Shown here one piece after another: positions 35,034 through 48,250 of a stretch of DNA of 64,000 nt; within the stretch, counting starts at the first letter, position 1; every line of letters starts with the position of its first letter. Both the position numbers and the translations under genes were made by a program. Source of the stretch: Azadirachta indica (taxonomy: Eukaryota > Streptophyta > Magnoliopsida > Sapindales > Meliaceae); assembly GCA_022749755.1 (NCBI GenBank), contig CM040445.1, positions 18,063,182 to 18,127,181 on the forward strand, in the 5' to 3' direction. Below the pieces are notes generated by a model. It searched no databases. It worked only from the letters and a program-made list of their open reading frames with translations, and had not been told where the DNA came from.

Positions 35034-38000
35034 ATGTCACTGATATCTCTGACTTCTTCTCAATCCGTCCTCTTCTCTTCCTCAAAAGAACCTTACAGTT
35101 TCCCCTCATTTTCTCACAGATTCTCGAGAAATGGGAATTGGGTTTCTCGGAAAAACAGATTGTACGCAAAATCTGCTGACCCTGATACAGACACCAGCCA
35201 AGTAGTCAATGTTTCAAGTAACTTTGAAGATGGCAGTGCATCAGCATCAACTTCTTTCTTGTCTGTTCTTTGTCCCTTGCTCAAGCTGTTCTCTGTAAGT
35301 AATTTTTGTTTTTGGAAGTTTTAACTGATGATCAATAGGTATGGAAAATTTGGAACTTTGACAATTCCAATTTTTCCTGTAAGTGCTACTATTTATTCTT
35401 GATTACTGTTAGTGTTGAACGTCAGAGTGCTTCTAGTTATTAAAGGCGTGATAACTTGTCCTAAAACCCTTCCCATCTATCTTATCCAAGAATTAGTGGA
35501 GTTGATTGAAGTGAATATTATCATTTGATGCTAAAATATCTGTCCCAAATTAACTTTAAACTATAATTCATAGTGGATTGAGACTTCAATGCGTATACAT
35601 TTTATTATATGAATAAAATGTATGAGAATAGTTAGTTATCTATAGACTCTGAAAGTTATTTTTGTGTATACATTTTGCTTTTTCTCATTTGATAATTCTT
35701 TAGAAAGCACTTCGTCATTAGTGGCTTGGTAACTTATTTTTGACATTTTATGTTTACATTTCCAACTTCATGGTTACCTTTTGGAATTTTGTTTCCTTTA
35801 CTTCACATGTGAGTTTGCGTTATATTGCAGGGAGGTGATCCTGCTCGTGAGCGAAATGACACTTTGGAGGTATTTTCTTTGGAAATTTCCTTGTTTTACA
35901 TTGGTTTTCAGTTCATGTAAGAGATTGCAGACAAAATGTAAAGAATCGCCAACATTTTCTGCCTGAATACCACAAGGGATCGTTTGAGTGGGGAGGGGTT
36001 CTTTACATTATTGCATCTATATTTTTATCAATCATCCTACGGGCAATTCAATTTTTGAACGACTTTATCTTCTAGTGAATTATCGTTTCTCTATTTTTGT
36101 TACTAAATGGTAGGTGGCAACATCTTCTTTATCTACCTTGGCAAGATTACCATGGGGATCACGAGCACTGTCAGAGGGTTTCGATACCCAAGAGCTCAGC
36201 GATTCAGAAGTTCCCATGCGTTTGCAACTCTTCGAATTTGGTAAGCTTCTCTCTGATTATACTATTGATATTCATTACCACTGCCCTTCTGCTTGTGCAT
36301 GCTAACAAGAAAAAGTACCTCCATTGGTTTCAATTATAAATAAGGAGAATATTTTGCATTTTGGTGTAAACCGTTTCAAATTATTACACCATGAGGTAAA
36401 GATTAGCACAATGTATATCGAAAATTTGAGTGAGTTTGTATTTGAGTGAGTTTGTACATAGAGGTCATAATATCTTTTGTCAACAGAGGCATGCCCCTTT
36501 TGTCGGAGGGTTCGAGAAGCCATAACTGAGCTAGACCTTTCTGTAGAGGTAAGAAATGAACTCTGAAATTGTAAATGCAACTGTTGTCTTTCATTTTGAT
36601 TTCCAATATTTTATGGTTGCTCTGCCATCTTTTTTTTGAGCACTTCATTTTTATAATGTCAATTGGCTGCTGCATACCATATGGCTTTTCTGATGTCAGC
36701 TTGCTGGATGTACTGTCAGGTCTTTCCTTGTCCGAAAGGCTCCGTTAGACATAGGGAAATGGTTAGAAGATCTGGAGGGAAAGAGCTGTATGTAACTTCG
36801 TTCTCTAGATTTAATCTTATAAGCTATTGTTCACCTTATATGTGATAAATTATTGTGGCATTGCTCTTGTGGAAAATTTTGAACTAAAGGATAAATTGTC
36901 GACTGCCAGTGGGTATATCAGACGTCTTATACCCCAAAGTTGGGAATTTTTATGCATACATTGATTATGTGATCTGCTTTAAGAAGTCAATTTCCTTGAA
37001 CTATTTCAAAGATGCATATTCATGCAAAAGGTCATTTACTTTCTTCACTTCTCTGCTGTATCATTTCCTTCTCTCTCCATATATTTTGCACAGCTCTGAA
37101 TCTCTGAATGCAGGTTCCCTTTCCTGATTGACCCAAATACTGGTATTTCAATGTATGAAAGTGGTACGTGATGTAATTCATTTTCACCATTGATGCAATG
37201 CATGACTTTTACTGATAATAATTCCTTTAGAATTGATCTTATCTTGTTCTATCTTTTTGCTTACAAGGGCCTCAGCTATCTTTAGAATTGATTCCGTACA
37301 TGTCACTTATAGAACTCTATCCCATGTCAATTGTCTTTGGACCTACTTTCATCACCTTTAAAATTTTGTATAATGCATTCGTCTCTTTCTCTCTTCATAG
37401 GTGATATTGTAAACTATCTATTTAAGCAGTATGGTAAAGGAAGAAGCCCTTCAGCGTGGTTGTTACAGAGGTAATATAACTCAATACTTGCTTTCAGAAA
37501 TGTCGTATTCTGTAGTTGTATACATTCTTATCTTGAATTCGACAATGATAGTTGGCTTAGGATTTGCATAATATTGTATTTTAGGCAGTTAAAAAATTCA
37601 TGCCTGGTTTGCTTATTACTTTTAGGGTTGGTTTGGCTCTTATATTTGACTTTCTCTCTCTGTTCAACATATTGCATCATGCAGCACATTGATCACAGGA
37701 TGGATGCCAACACTTTTTCGAGCTGGTAGAGGAATGACATTATGGGAAAAGGCCAAAGCAGACCCACCACCAAAAAAGTTGGAACTTTTCTCATATGAGA
37801 ACAATCCAGTAAGAAATTGTTTCGCGTTCCCTGCAGGGTCTAGCATCTAGATTGTTGCGTACAAGCTTTTTCTGGGTTCAACTCACCCTGTTTTTGGGGT
37901 GAAATTTTTTTTCTTTTTTTTTTTTTCAAAAAGGTAAGGGGTGGGTACAGTCCAAACACAATTTTAATCTCCTAGGTTGGACACAGTTGGCTTAAAAGTA

Positions 38001-38726
38001 GGAAAAGTAACTTATTAACTCAGTGAAATAACTAGTTGCTAGAAACTCAAAACTATTAAAATTTACTTCAGCCAAGAAACAATCTTTCAAAGACCACGAG
38101 TAGTAGTAGGATATCCAAACAAAAAAACTGGAAACTGTGTATTGGAAGAAAGCTGTTGAAGATCACAAATAAGCCACTTATTTGGATTTAATCACAATAT
38201 TTTAAAACTCAGCAACTCTTTAGTTTGCTTTTGCTTTAGTTTCTTGTACCCCGGCTATACTTCATTTCATGGTCCGCATAAACTCTTTCCCTTTTTCCTC
38301 TACCTTGTTTCCAGTATGCACGAATTGTGCGTGAGGCATTGTGTGAATTGGAGCTTCCTTACATCCTTCAAAATGTGGGAAAAGGGTCTCCTAGAATGAA
38401 GTTGCTCACTGAGATATCTGGATCCAACAAGGTTAGTTTCTGACAACATTTAAATGATCCCTAGCCACATATAAACTGGAATAAGTTGCTTTGTTGTGAA
38501 GAGACATCACGGGTTCTATTGAAGTTGCAGATTCATAGAAAAACTCATAATTTTTTATAAGTTTACTAGCCCAGGTACTTACTAATGTCTCAAGGAATTA
38601 ACTGGAAATCTTGCTGTACTGTTACAGGTGCCTTATCTGATCGATCCAAACACTGGAACTCAAATTGGAGACTACAAGAAGATCTTATCTTATTTGTTCC
38701 AGATGTATTCTGCTTCCGCCGTATAG
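35034..38726 (+). CDS. Plastid-targeted double GST_N / thioredoxin-fold protein
   Basis: Ten exons (35034-35294, 35831-35869, 36114-36240, 36487-36548, 36720-36787, 37114-37163, 37401-37470, 37685-37808, 38315-38431, 38628-38726) give 338 residues. The N-terminus is a Ser-rich chloroplast transit peptide (MSLISLTSSQSVLFSSSKEP). Two repeated GST_N/glutaredoxin-like domains follow. The first reads LQLFEFEACPFCRRVREAIT with a CPFC redox motif, then FPFLIDPNTGISMYESGDIV. The second reads LELFSYENNPYARIVREALC, with the CxxC replaced by NPYA, then VPYLIDPNTGTQIGDYKKIL. This matches the plant thioredoxin-family protein of the Arabidopsis At5g03880 type. The partner and substrate are not established. 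Pro-cis loops (FPFLIDP, VPYLIDP) fit glutathione or thioredoxin-fold binding. Confidence 0.93.
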
Positions 38727-39708
38727 TTTTCACCTCTGTTAAAATTCTCAACCCAATAGAAGCTAATTTTAACACATATGTTTGTCATGCTTTGAAACAA
38801 AATCTTAAAGGTTTATGGCAGTACAAATATGTGGACATATTGGGCTCTGTAGATTGCGTTTGTCATTTGCTCTGGGTTTCGCTTTCCTACAAGATTATCA
38901 TCATTTCTACCCTGATTTGGTAGTCAAGAAATCAACACGAGAATCAAACGATAACTTAAAATAACATGATAATCTCGTATAAAAGCAACATAATTTAGAA
39001 AACAAAAATTCGGATTTAGAGTTGGAAAATGTAAGTGGAATTAACTTCCCAACACAAAGATAGAATTTTGTTTTCCACATGCAAAATTTCTCTGGCCCCA
39101 GTGTAAATGTGATGTCTCTAAACTGCTGAGAAATAGAGCATACGAAACCCGTAGGTGCATATACAGGGAAGAAGATACGACTTGGAAGCAGATGGCAGTG
39201 GAAGTGAAAAATGACCGCTCATGAATTGCAACACCTTGTCCATCTGGGTCTTGAACTTCCGCTGCTTGTGGAGGATGGTCTGCTTGAGTCTGTGCTACTT
39301 GTGCACTGTCCTTTTCTAGTTGTGCGTGTTGTCTAAAGCTTGCCCATAACATCATCAAGCCTCTGCTGCATAGGAGCTCAAACTTCAATGACATACTGAT
39401 CCTGTGGCGTGGCACTAGGTGTGCTAGAACCCCCATTGCGTCTGCTCTGTCCTGGGGGCTTAACTTCTTTTTTGCCCATCGTCTGAAACCACATAACAAT
39501 ACCATCTCTCAAGATTTAGCTAGAATAATTAGCATTAAGGTGTGCTACAAGTAATTATAGGTTAATAAAAAGAGTGAATGCATGGAGAAGTTGATTTACA
39601 GAATTGTATAGCAGTTAGTTTTGATTTCTATATTTTCCCACGAGGGTGAAAAAAATCTGAAATAAGAATGAGACTTTCAAAACTAAAAAATTTAGCAGAA
39701 AGGGGAGG
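38727..39708. other. Intergenic, with possible transposon-derived coding scrap
   Basis: Holds the 3' UTR of the plastid gene and, at about 39200-39480 on the minus strand, a GC-richer stretch unlike its AT-rich surroundings. From ATG 39479 it reads MGKKEVKPPGQSRRNGGSST and stops at 39378. The next frame continues with a Gln/Pro-rich segment (QLEKDSAQVAQTQADHPPQA). This looks like the front of a plant transposon or gag-type protein broken by a frameshift. Assignment is weak. Confidence 0.3.
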
Positions 39709-42700
39709 TCATACACTTGCAACATCTTCGGCAAGATGATCACGCCTACTTTGAACAAACTTCTTTTGAAACTGTTCGAATTGTCCTTCCTTTATGGCTT
39801 CTCTTATTAATCGGAAGAAGCCCAGATAATGGTGAGTATTATGTCTGCACGTCCAAGAGAACTCGTGATTATTACTATATTATCATTATTGTTGTACTAT
39901 TTCCTTTATTATTAACTACTCACAGTGCAGAAACTATACATTTCTAGCAGAATCTGAGCCAACATTTCATGAACATTGAGAAGATGATTGATGTATGCTT
40001 TAGTATGATTCTGGCATGTATAGCAGCTACAATTTTCAACTATCGGCGTTGTGTCTTTCCTGGAACAACAAATGTTCACAATGATAAGTCATGAGATCTT
40101 GTTAAAGAAACACAACAGCTAGATTTTGATTTCTATAGTAGCATCCAGCAAATAGAATATCATCCTTTATACTGATTTTAATGAAATAATATATAAACAA
40201 AATGTAGTCAAAAGTTTTTAAAGTAATTTAGCCCTACATTGCATTTTAAAAGAAAACACAAGCTAAAAATATCTAGTATACCGGAGGGCTCATTTTTGGC
40301 TATGAGATACAGTGGGTATTGAGTTTTCAATACAAATATACCCAATATTCAAAATGCAGAAAACATCAAGACAGATTTAAATTCCTTGACTCGAAACAAT
40401 ATACATTTTAACAAGGAAACAAAAGGTTTTTTGAAGTACACAAAACATAAAAGACGGCTCACAGGTCAAGATATTGATCAAATCATTCACCTGTACAATG
40501 TTGCTCTTAAATTGATCTTTGTCCTGTCACTTCTTTCATCACTGGATTGAAAATCACATGCATTTTTCTCCATTCGGTCCAGTGGAAAGATAAGCGCAAA
40601 GCCTCCTATTGTAAGATGGTAAATATAACTGCAAAAAATCATGAAAAATTGATGGACTTTTAATGACAGATACTTGCAAGGGGGACAGCTCAGATGATGA
40701 AACATAATGCAATGAACTACATACTCCGAGTCAAAAAGGTCCACTCCTGCAGCAACACCCTGCAAGACCTCCTCTGTAAGATGCCAAGACAAATTTTATT
40801 CTTTTTGGTAAAGAGTTAACTGCAAATTTGTATTAGAAGAGAGAAAAGCTGAGGATATTCAACTGCTGACAAGACATTATTTGACAATATAGGAGTCTAG
40901 AATCACCTTGCCACCAAAAAAAGTTTCAAAAACAACAATTCTCAGTTTTTATAGGTAGTATGTCAGAGGCTACCGCCATTAAATATTTTTCATTTAAACT
41001 GTGAAAAAGTTCTCACAAGTGACGCAAGTAGATTTAATGTTTCCCCCAAGAAATTGGCTGTTAGACTCTCACTGTTATATTAAAAAGTTGCAGGAAAAAA
41101 TTTCATGTTTTTCAGTGTCTGAAATAACAAAAGAATATTGCTGAAGGAATATTTTCCCACAAAAAGAGTACAATGCATAACATCAGAAAATGATATGCCA
41201 ATTCTGCAAAGCCGAAAGGACCTCAAGGTTTCTCCGGAGATTTAAACCTACGTAGAGCAGTCCAAGATAAGCTTCTCTTCCTTTTCTATTTTTCCTTTTC
41301 TATTTTTTCTGCAGATGAAATTTTGCATCTTTTTCAAGCATTAGGAAATAGATATTTTCTCAATGAATTCCTTTCACCTACTGAGAATAATGCAGCCAAG
41401 TTGTAACAAAATTTTGACAAGCGACTAAAGAAAGATTAACATGTCTTTCAGGCAAAAAATAGACCAATAACAATCAAAGTATAGAAATGGTGAACTAGAT
41501 ACCTGGCAGCCCAAGCCCACATATCAGGCGTGGCCTTTCCTTTGGCAAATTATCCTGAGCATTCGATAGCACCATTAGAGAACAGAAATCATCAAGGCAT
41601 GCACAATATTTTTCACTTTGATACAGTACAAGAAAAAGAAAACCCCTAAAATTGATAGACATAAGTTGACAAAGGACTCCAGAGAAACAGAATGTGTGAT
41701 AATCTCCAGTAAAACATGGCTCATTTATGGTTGCTCACATCTCAAGTAAAGTAAACTTTCTATGTGACAATACCTCAAACAGAAGGCTTTCTATGTTGTG
41801 ACTGAATGGGCTTTTGCAGAGATCTTGATTCTTTATCTCAAATTTGTAATCTTTTTGTAAGGTCAGATGTAGATTTCTGTGAATTTAATCTATGGTTTTG
41901 CTTCTGTAAAAAACTATTTTTGTATCATTTACCATAAACCCACCAGCCCCAGGAAGAATAGAATGGAAAAGAAAAAAAGGTGACAGGATAAAATATCACT
42001 TGAAAACTCCTATAATGTACCTCCAAAATTTCCTCCAAAAGCACTCAAAACAAAAAGGTGAACTGAAATAGTCTGCAGATTGATCTCAAGCCCAAGGACC
42101 AAGTAGTTATTATAAGAAGTAAGACAGATAAGAGACCCACAGAACTTAGTTCACAGCCCAACTAGTCCAGTAGACACTCTATCAAGTTATCACATATAAC
42201 AGTTACAAAAAATGCTTACAGAATCAAAATGATACCAAAAAAGGCGTTAAATCAACAGCTATATTTCCTGATGCCGCCAGCTTGAAATAGATATGTAAGC
42301 TAGAGGGCTAGACATGGTCATGCTACCAAATCCAAATAACAGAAGTAGAGCGAAGACACCAATCTTTGTCATCGAACACGAATTGATAATTTTTCATAAT
42401 AAATGCATCATCAATGATATATAAATTGTTTTATTCAAAGTAATGCAATTTACTGGCCAAGTTGGAGGAAAACCTGAAGCTTCCATATTAATGGAAACAA
42501 GACTTACTGTCACAGCATTTAGGAGAGAAGGACGCTCCTCCATGCTCTCTCCAAAACCAAAGCCTCCTATCAGTAACCTGCATGAATTATCTTCCCATCA
42601 GTGTTAAATGGACTCACTATTTCTGTGACATAAAAAAGATCTCAGGTATGCAAATACCTGATACATTTCTCACAGCTACCCCTTGGGCACACCGTTGCCG

Positions 42701-44313
42701 TTCTTCAACATTAGACCCACCAACAATGGATCCCAGGACAGCTCCACCTGCCTAAACTTGTGTTATGAGTTAATACACACACACATCACTGGTTATTAGA
42801 AAGACAGTACTAACACAGTTCACTCATCAGTTGTTTGGAAATAATGATTGTTGCTTAAACTAAAAATGATTAGTTGACAACAAATACAGTAAAATTTCAG
42901 CTGTTAGCCTAGAACTATTTAGCCCAACAAGTAATCTTATAATCTATTCAACAATTAACATATTAGGCAAATTATTACAGTGATATTAAATGTCTCCCAA
43001 ATAAAGGTATCTATATATGCCCACATGTTTCAGGCGTAACTGTTTGATATCAATATTTTGGATACCATAGCAGTGAAATGGTTGCTAGATCTCCAAGTTT
43101 GATCACAAGAAATATTATCTACCACTTTGAAACACCAAATGAAGGACCAGGCCAAACTACAAACGATATATTATGCATAGAAAATCATCACACTTTATCA
43201 TCATTAGAGATATCATATATTAATAGCTATCAGCACCAGAAAAGTTAAAAGCACAAATAAATTTTACTGGACTCAACGCAATGCATTCATCAAGCCACTT
43301 CAAAGTTCGGTCCACTGAGGTCTTGTTCCTTTTATCCGACACCCATGCAGGTACCTCATCAGCCAAAGTGACCCATAGATTTGGCCTCATGGAAGTAATG
43401 ATTTCCATATATTCCACAGGCTTAATCTGCAATCATCATGAATTTATTATAAGAATGTAATTTAAGAGGAAAACAAGATAGTAACAGAATGGAAGTGAGA
43501 GTAATATACCAAACGGCGGCCACAAGGAGTCTCAAAAGAGGCTCCAATTTTATTAGTGCTACCACATTCTGGAAGGCTTTGAATAGAATCCCTCGGTACC
43601 GCTGCAAATCCATATTCATGCAAACCGAGCATCTGGTGGAGTCCTCCAATACTTGATATCGTTTTTGGCGAAGGGCCTTCCAAGCTGCGTGTTTAAATGA
43701 CATTTCAAAGATCATCCAATTGATAATTAAACATCCTCTCTCTCAATGGAAAATTGCCACATTCAGAATTTCTTTATATTAAGATGACAAAAGAAAGAAG
43801 AAGCAAATAAACTTCACACTCAAAAAAGTGTTAAGAATGAGAAATGAGAACAATAAAACAGCGGGAAACGAGCTTCTCTAGAAGAAAGATATATTCCAGT
43901 AAAAACATTAATAAAAAAAACCTTTTGAAAACATTTAAAATTATGAAAGAATGAACAAAAAAAATGTTTTCCCAAGTGGGCAATACAAAACAAACGCAAT
44001 AATCAACTATATTTCTCGGCCAGAACACAAACACTTCATACTCACTCGTAAATATGAAATTTTTTCAACTAATTTCAAAACAAAAACAAATTGGTATTTC
44101 AGCATGAACTCACAAATGCAGCGGACTGAATTGGAGAAGATGAGAATCAGGGGAAGGAAGTGAAGGAAGAAGGTCAGGGGCAATAAACAGGGGCAGGCCT
44201 TTGCGGGTAGAAAGAAGAAGAGAAGGCGTCTCAATTGGGCCGGGGCAGCTACCCAGCTGGAGCACACCTGCCCGTGCTCTGCCGTTGCTCAGCGCCTTAA
44301 CGGCGAACTTCAT
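39709..44313 (-). CDS. QTRT2: Queuine tRNA-ribosyltransferase accessory subunit 2
   Basis: Non-catalytic partner of QTRT1 in the eukaryotic TGT complex, which swaps guanine-34 for queuine in tRNAs with GUN anticodons. Ten exons (44313-44114, 43684-43510, 43426-43268, 42751-42658, 42566-42508, 41554-41503, 40773-40725, 40628-40491, 40059-39940, 39844-39709) give 393 residues. Landmarks: [154 protein letters not shown] and the zinc site CSCYTCQNH, then [14 protein letters not shown] and [20 protein letters not shown]. The usual acceptor of exon 5 (at 42577) would give a frame with stops, apparently from a one-base deletion. Using the AG 11 bases further in (exon from 42566) restores frame but removes about three residues (YLI-like). 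The end, VAS then one more codon and a stop, assumes read-through at 39709. Confidence 0.88.
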
Positions 44314-47300
44314 GGTCTCAGTCTCAGTAGCGAGAATGTCTTCCTTGCCACAGGAGACAAAATTCGAGAGACGGAAAAACCGGAAAGCGGTAAATGGGCT
44401 TAACGAATATGTCAGTTACATTTCCCCCCAAACCCTACTAATTTTTAGACCAGATAATAACATGTAGATCCCTGTAGTTTTATATTTTAATTCATAAATA
44501 CATAGTTGTTTAATTATAACAAATAGGTCATTTATTGTAAAAATTATATTTTGTGAAAAAAAATTTTCAAATTGTTTTTTTAGTTATTAAATGTATCGGA
44601 TACATTCATAAATATATTAGGTTCTCTCTTTTAACAACTTTATCAAATATAAAAGAGGTCATATTCAAAAAAAATTATATAAAAAAATATTTATTATAGT
44701 GAGAATTACTAATAAAATAACTTCAATCGGTCAACAATGTTTAAGTTTTTGTCTTATACTTTTAAGATCTTATTTGATTTGGCCTACTATTCTTTTAATG
44801 AAAAATCCCATTTAATTTTGATAATGATAAAAATATAATTAATTGATTATTTGTAGAAATTATCCTATTTGAGACTCTCTTAATAAATTAATAATGATGA
44901 GTTAAAACAATGCAAAAAACTTTACGTGTGTATTCTTTTATTATTATTGTTGTTGTTGTTGTTAAATTTAGCTCCAATCATTATTAAAATGAGTATTATA
45001 AACTTAATTTGTACTAATTTTCAAGTAACAAAACTTTTATAAATAAGATATCTTTCATCTCTTTGAAAGAAAAAAAAATACTATATTAATTACAATGCTA
45101 ATTATCCTAATTAGCGTATAGTCTTGAATTCAAACAATTAATTAGTAAAAATAAATAATTTTAATTTTATATTCATTTAAGTTCCACAACAATATATTTT
45201 TCTAGATGCCTTCACTGCTGCAAATATTGTAAGTTTCTAGGATCAAATACAATAATTTGATAATTAACTGAATTCTAAATTAGTATAAATTTTGAATAAA
45301 TTTGAATATGTAAATGTGAATAATTTATTTATTTGCTCTCTGAGCGTAATTAAGATTTTAGGACATGTTAGACTATTTTTAAATTTGAGTAATAATAAAA
45401 ATAATTTAATGTTCCATAAATATAATTTTTTTGCTTTTATAAAAAAAAAAAAAAAAAAAATAGGGTACAATAATTTGATAAAGCGACAAATATTATATTT
45501 GCAAAACTGTCTGCTGTTGCATTGACATATTCATATTTATGAGGCCCTCAGCTTACTTGCTCAATAATTGCATTTATAAGATAAAAAATTAAATTCAATA
45601 TGAAGTTAAATTTTACAAAATTTTACCATTTAGTCCTCCTACATCATCATACAGCTTTTTAATCATAAAATATTATATTATATTCATGTGTACATATGTG
45701 ATAACACATGATATAATAAGCTGGAAAGTTGAATGTATAGTTTATAATAATTTTGAGTTAGGGATTTTTTTTTTCCCCTAATTTTAATATATGTGTGGGT
45801 AAAAAGTTCATATTTTTTTTTAATTTTTTGTCTGAATTTATAAAATCTAATATCTTTCCATAATTATATTTTAGACAAAAATTAAATAAATTGTTCACAT
45901 ATTCAAATTTATTAAAAGTTCGTATTAGTTAAAAATTCAGTTAAAAAGAAAAAACAATTGCTACTTTAGTTTTAGTCAATGTGTTTTAATTATTGATTTT
46001 GGAGGAATCAAATTTAAGTTTGTTAAGAGTGATTTATGCGTTATAGTTAGAACATCTTTTCATGTTCCAATCATTTATCCCACTAAATAAATTAGTATAT
46101 TCAATTTAATATTGTTATATATATATAATTTATAAAATAATTTTCTTCAATAAATATATATTAAAAGTATAATGAATTTTAAGAGTATAATAATATGTAC
46201 ATTTAATAAATTTTATTATTAAAATATTTTGTACTATATATCTAAAAAAAAATGATAACAATGTACTAATATTATTTAAAAATAATAATTTTAGAAACAT
46301 CATATTGTTATTATTTAAAGTCTTTTGTATCATAATTGTATCTTCGCATTGGAACATGCTTATAAGGCGTCTTCAAAAAAATAATACTGTTGCAACTTTT
46401 AATATATAGTTATTATAAATTAAAATCATTTGAAAGATATCATTGAGTAAATAATCGATAATTATTAATTATTATTCGATAAACAATATTTTAGTTCTTA
46501 ACATTTAATTTACAGGATAATTAATTCTAAAAATTTTTTAAAAAATACCCATCAACACCTCAATTCATTTGTTGACAATGTCTATTTAATTAGACTCATA
46601 TAATTGTTATTACATTAAGGTAACTTATGTAAATGTACCATATTATTTATTTATTTTATCTCAATTGTAACTAATATATTGAATATTTTAAAAATATTTA
46701 ATATTATTAATATTTATCATATACTTTTAATTATTAGGTTTTTAAAATTAAGTATAATAGTAAATGTATAGAGTATACGGCCCTACCTACCATGTGATCA
46801 AACGTAGATGTAACGTTTAAGAAATTTGGCCTCGATGGTCTTGATTTGTTAATTCAAGAACATTCAAGCCAAACACTAGTAACCAATTCAACACATAAAG
46901 TACCCACGTGTCATAATTACGATTCACACTTTACATTTTAAAAATATAAATATTTTTAAAAAAATGTTTATTGCAACCACTTCATTTCTCAATTTCCTTA
47001 ATTTTTAACTTAATTCAATAATTATTTTATTTTATTTAATTAAACTCACCGCATAATTTGTATTAAAAATATAAATATTTAAAAAAAATGATTATTGCGA
47101 CCACTTCACTTCTCAATTTCCTTAATTTTTAACTTAATTCAATAATTATTTTATTTTATTTAATTAAACTCACCGCATAATTTGTATCTTTCAATGCATA
47201 ATTATTATTAATTAATTTATTAATTTGTCGGACATATAACATATAATAATAGGGGAAAATCTCATTTGAATTAACTAATTGAAATAACTTATACGATTTT

Positions 47301-47649
47301 ATTAGATGGATATAATTTATTAAAATCTTTAATGTGAGGGAATATCAGTTGTAACTAATTTATCGTGATGATCTCAAGTCAATAAAAAAATTATTATAAA
47401 TATTTAATTTAAGATTGATAAGTGGTAACGGTAGTACAATTATAAGTAAATTAAAAATATATATAAAAAAAAAAAGAAATTTATAATACGTTATATAATT
47501 TTATTAAATGCATGTGTTAAAAAATGTTGCCACAATGTATATCAACAAACTCTACAACTACTTCATAATTTCCCACTTAAGAAAATCGAAAACAACGATT
47601 AATTATTAATTAATTAATTAAATTAATCAATTAATCAGACAATTATTCA
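44314..47649. other. AT-rich intergenic region
   Basis: About 3.3 kb without coding signal. It holds the QTRT2 promoter, a poly-A run near 45440-45460, a TTG microsatellite near 44947-44963 and the 125-bp tandem duplication at 46941-47187. Confidence 0.6.
46941..47187. repeat. Two-copy tandem duplication, unit about 125 bp
   Basis: Unit 1 (46941-47065) and unit 2 (47066-47187) share the whole sequence from AAAATATAAATATTT through CAACTTCATTTCTCAATTTCC-like and TTAAACTCACCGCATAATTT segments, with only a few substitutions (e.g. TGTTTATTGCAACC versus TGATTATTGCGACC). This is a recent local duplication. Confidence 0.88.
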
Positions 47650-47684
47650 ACCAAACCAAACCAAACCAAACAGATCTACCAACC
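47650..47684 (+). promoter_or_regulatory. Cluster of five MYB46/83-type AC elements (SMRE)
   Basis: Four overlapping ACCAAAC motifs (47650, 47655, 47660, 47665) and one ACCAACC (47678) match the secondary-wall MYB-responsive consensus ACC(A/T)A(A/C)(T/C). They lie about 430-470 bp upstream of a glucuronoxylan methyltransferase, a secondary-wall gene of the kind controlled by the SND1-MYB46 pathway. Confidence 0.6.
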
Positions 47685-48116
47685 ACATATATATTTGTAT
47701 GCTATTTGTACCAACAGAAAGCTTAGCAGCTTGCTTGTCCACATCAAGTTTTCAACTCTTTTTCCTTCACTTTCAAGATTAATAATGTATTTTCTTTTAA
47801 AAAGAAGAACCAATAATAAGAATATTGTGATATAGGGTTCATGATGTTTTAGTTAGAGGGTGCATAGTAGTTTATAATGGAGTTGATTCTACGAGATAAT
47901 TTCTCAGTACCTTCCACAGTAGCGCACTCATCAAATATATATATAATATATGCCTTATCTACCATCTCTTTCTTTGAAGAAAAGAGAAACGAACAACTCG
48001 ACTCATGAAGTTAATTCCTTCTTTTTCCAACTTACCTTAAATTTGAATATTAGATCAAATCCATTTCTCCTCCTTCAATCAATCTCTCTCACAGAGTTTC
48101 CAAGAAAAATTCAACA

Positions 48117-48217
48117 ATGAGGTCCAAAACTACTCAATCTCCATTGAACATCAAGCTGTTTCTCCTCTGTGCTTTCTTCCTTCTCCTCCTTCTCTTCATC
48201 ACTAAAACGAGCTTCTC

Positions 48218-48250
<33 letters not shown>

